Shown here: piece by piece, positions 63,001 to 64,000 of the stretch
Layout: every line of letters begins with the position of its first letter
How positions within the stretch are numbered: the first letter of the stretch is position 1
Assembly: GCF_937936435.1 (NCBI RefSeq)
Contig: NZ_CALDDG010000037.1
Coordinates: 1 to 64,000, forward strand
Direction of reading: 5' to 3'
Length of the DNA: 64,000 nt
From: an uncultured Sulfuricurvum sp.
GTDB taxonomy: Bacteria; Campylobacterota; Campylobacteria; Campylobacterales; Sulfurimonadaceae
The notes under the pieces: generated by a model
What the model was told of the DNA's origin: nothing
The model's input: only the letters and a program-made list of their open reading frames with translations
Databases searched by the model: none
Translations under genes and position numbers: made by a program

Positions 63001-63501
63001 ATCGGGAATGCCAAATACGTATTTGAATTTCCGCGTCAGCGCAAAGCCCCGCATCGGGCACTCAGCGATTTTTTCAACCATACGCGTGATGACGTATTGC
63101 CACTAACGTGTGTCAGTGTCGGAGATAAGTTCAGCGAATATGAAAAAGAGCTCTATGCCGCCAATGAATATCTCGAATACAATCTCGTGCACGGATTCGG
63201 GGTGGAGCTGGCCGAAGCGTTAGCCGAAGTGGCGCATAAACAAATCCGGCTCGATCTGAATATCGCAAGCGATGATGAAGGATTCAGCCTGCGCGATGTC
63301 CGCCTCAACCGATATGCCGGGGCACGATACAGTTTCGGATATCCGGCGTGTCCTGATTTGGAACCGAGCCGAATTATATTCGATCTTTTGCGCCCTGAAG
63401 AGTTCGGGATTACCCTCTCTGAGACGTTTCAAATTCATCCGGAGCAGAGTACGACGGCACTCATCGTCCATCATAAAGAGGCGACCTACTTCAATATCTA
63501 A
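60004..63501 (+). CDS. metH: cobalamin-dependent methionine synthase
   Basis: Methylates homocysteine using 5-methyltetrahydrofolate with B12 as carrier. The 1165-residue protein has all four modules: homocysteine binding (1 to about 325, zinc Cys pair in LGGCCGTTPQH near 290), methyltetrahydrofolate binding (from LLIGERSNSTGSKAF near 340), B12 cap and binding (VKGDVHDVGKNLV near 725, with the His ligand) and the C-terminal SAM-dependent activation domain (FGYPACPDLEPSR near 1110). ATG 60004 gives the normal N-terminus. No SAM or B12 riboswitch is seen upstream. Confidence 0.96.
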   Translation: MSVKNTLLETISRRPLIIDGAMGTQLQERADKIPESAWEGLEGCNELLNVTCPEVMSDIFHAYLTAGADLITTNTFGAFSWVLDEYGIGHRAYELSRAGAAVCKAECEKFSSPEQPRFVLGSIGPGTKLPSLGHIHYDEMYAGYLECCLGLIDGGCDIFLLETCQDPLQIKAALHACEAANKERSTALPIMVSVTIELAGSMLIGTDAATIATILEPFDIISLGFNCGTGPEQYAKHVRTLSEVWGKPISVHANAGLPQNRGGYSYYPMGPDEFAKLQCDFLNYDGVSFLGGCCGTTPQHIRALVDKVSTIEPKKPSGETKPSIASLFNTVELIQTPAPLLIGERSNSTGSKAFRELIIASDYEGTLSVGQAQVRDGAHCLDVNVEFAGRDGAVDMAHVMRLYNQKIPLPLMPDATRVNTMEEALKCIGGKPIINSVNLEDGEERLDAICSLAKKFGTALVCLVIDEKGMAKTTEDKMRIADRIYDLCVNRHGIDPRNLMFDMLTFTVGSGDLEYRDAAIQTLEAIRQLHAKYPNVGSTLGLSNISFGLSMNARVFLNSVFLHHCIEAGMTSVIINVKHIIPLSKMSEEDRAICEELLFHPDDQSLFKFIGHFSDKTIDNSKNDEAYEALSDEEKIAKLLLDGDKERMIPLVEKVRHSINPDRIVNEILIDAMKVVGELFGSGKMQLPFVLQSAETMKTTVDYLNPYLSKQEKETDTTLVIGTVKGDVHDVGKNLVDIILSNNGFKVINIGIKTELEEYLEVMKSKEIHAIGMSGLLVKSTQVMRDNLEMMAEKGITTPVLLGGAALTRSFVDDFCRPIYQGPIFYCRDAFDGVIAMSRIEKYNADPSVGLDTRLGGDMVEKAPKEVVDVIIPPYHELKMPSEVKIPTPPFWGRRVLRREQLDFDMVCEWINKRSLFKLHWGYKRAGMSVDEYKKLLETKVYPAYERIKGEIVKRGLFDPTVIYGYYPVRSSDHELLIFDESCGWNIDKNANRQPLDEVIGNAKYVFEFPRQRKAPHRALSDFFNHTRDDVLPLTCVSVGDKFSEYEKELYAANEYLEYNLVHGFGVELAEALAEVAHKQIRLDLNIASDDEGFSLRDVRLNRYAGARYSFGYPACPDLEPSRIIFDLLRPEEFGITLSETFQIHPEQSTTALIVHHKEATYFNI

Positions 63502-63534
63502 AGAGCCTGGAATATCGCTCAGCAGGTATTGTGT

Positions 63535-63540
63535 TATAAT
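63535..63540 (+). promoter_or_regulatory. -10 box upstream of the last response regulator gene
   Basis: TATAAT at 63535-63540, about 30 bases before the TTG start at 63573, with no recognisable -35 box. Confidence 0.55.
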
Positions 63541-63572
63541 CTGATTATTTTGACGATACGGGACAAAAAGAT

Positions 63573-64000
63573 TTGATTGAGAACCAACAACAGATACTAG
63601 AGCAGACCAAACGTCTTTCGCTCCTTTTTGCCGAAGACAGCGCCCCTTTACGCACACGGATGAGTGCTGTTTTCGAAGAGTATTTTTACCGTGTCGACTG
63701 CGCCGTCGACGGATACGATGCTCTCGAAAAATACCGTGCATATTACGATACAAAACAAAAACATTACGATCTCGTCATCTCCGATATCCGGATGCCCCGC
63801 ATGGACGGTGTGGAACTCACAGCCGAACTGCGTTCACTCCGGGAAGAACAACCTATTATTATCCTTTCCGCTCATGCGGAAGCCGACTATCTTCTCTCCT
63901 TGATTAATATCGGTGTCGCCCAGTTCATCACCAAGCCGATTCAATATCCCCAAATGTTTGAAACTTTATACAAAGTGTGCAGCAAGATCAATCAAGCCCA
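63573..64000 (+). CDS. response regulator receiver domain, cut by the window edge
   Basis: About 142 residues of a receiver domain: the acidic pair in LLFAEDSAPLR, the phosphoacceptor Asp in VISDIRMPRMDG, the Ser in ILSAHAEADY and the Lys in ITKPIQYPQM. TTG 63573 is the likely start, since the first in-frame ATG (63661) would delete the acidic pocket. The reading frame stays open to the window end, so an output domain (a diguanylate cyclase or kinase, for example) may follow. Confidence 0.75.
   Translation, partial: MIENQQQILEQTKRLSLLFAEDSAPLRTRMSAVFEEYFYRVDCAVDGYDALEKYRAYYDTKQKHYDLVISDIRMPRMDGVELTAELRSLREEQPIIILSAHAEADYLLSLINIGVAQFITKPIQYPQMFETLYKVCSKINQA

Noticed and set aside
1..64000. 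CRISPR arrays, tRNA or rRNA genes, transposases, prophage
   Set aside because: Read through for spaced repeats, tRNA-like cloverleaf and 3' ends, and transposase or phage-like proteins; none found.

Overview
The window comes from a Campylobacterota (Epsilonproteobacteria) chromosome, most likely a Sulfuricurvum/Sulfurimonas-like free-living sulfur oxidiser. The reasons are a complete pseudaminic acid pathway beside fliD, a Maf-type flagellin glycosyltransferase, two flagellins with sigma-28 and sigma-54 promoters, a small 4.5S-type SRP RNA, ArsRS-like two-component pairs and SHP/DHC cytochromes. The genus is inference; no rRNA gene is present to fix it.

Region by region: (1) 1-3719, minus strand: front of the S10 ribosomal protein operon (rpsJ to rpsC, rpsC cut by the window edge) with a near-consensus sigma-70 promoter. 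(2) 3794-9908, plus: an AAA ATPase, rnhB, then an electron-transfer operon: SHP-like cytochrome, diheme cytochrome c, a cytochrome b561 fused to a second diheme domain, a CpxP-like protein, a response regulator and a histidine kinase. (3) 9971-12840: a small unknown gene, the SRP RNA on the minus strand, and a trio of nucleoside phosphorylase, SPL-type radical SAM enzyme and SDR. (4) 12955-45188: a 32-kb flagellar glycosylation and surface-glycan island bracketed by fliD and the flagellins. The plus-strand half carries pseBCFGIH, an acyl carrier protein, a ketoreductase-like SDR, an acyl-activating ligase, a Bcs1/Acs1-like CDP-ribitol synthase, a TagF/TarL-like polyol-phosphate transferase and two large glycan proteins. 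The minus-strand half carries Maf, three sulfotransferase genes (one broken), methyltransferases, a DegT-type aminotransferase, WbqC, a flavodoxin, a leucine-rich-repeat protein and a GT2. (5) 45345-53789: topA, a phosphoesterase, bioB, an AMMECR1-like fragment, a flavoprotein, an OmpA porin, msrA, an SO_0444-type permease and a 26-codon ORF. (6) 53932-64000: an SQR-like flavoprotein, a second CpxP-like/RR/HK set parallel to the first, a sensor kinase with two solute-binding domains, metH and a partial response regulator.

How the parts fit: pseB, C, H, G, I and F make CMP-pseudaminic acid and Maf transfers nonulosonate to flagellin. The ACP/SDR/ligase cassette could supply an unusual acyl group. 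The CDP-ribitol synthase and phosphotransferase could add ribitol-phosphate, which is teichoic-acid chemistry inside a Gram-negative flagellar locus. This is the most interesting candidate system in the window. The minus-strand half of the island is visibly AT-richer than the flanking core genes, as expected for a variable, transferred glycan locus. No tRNA, rRNA, CRISPR array, insertion sequence or prophage gene was recognised.
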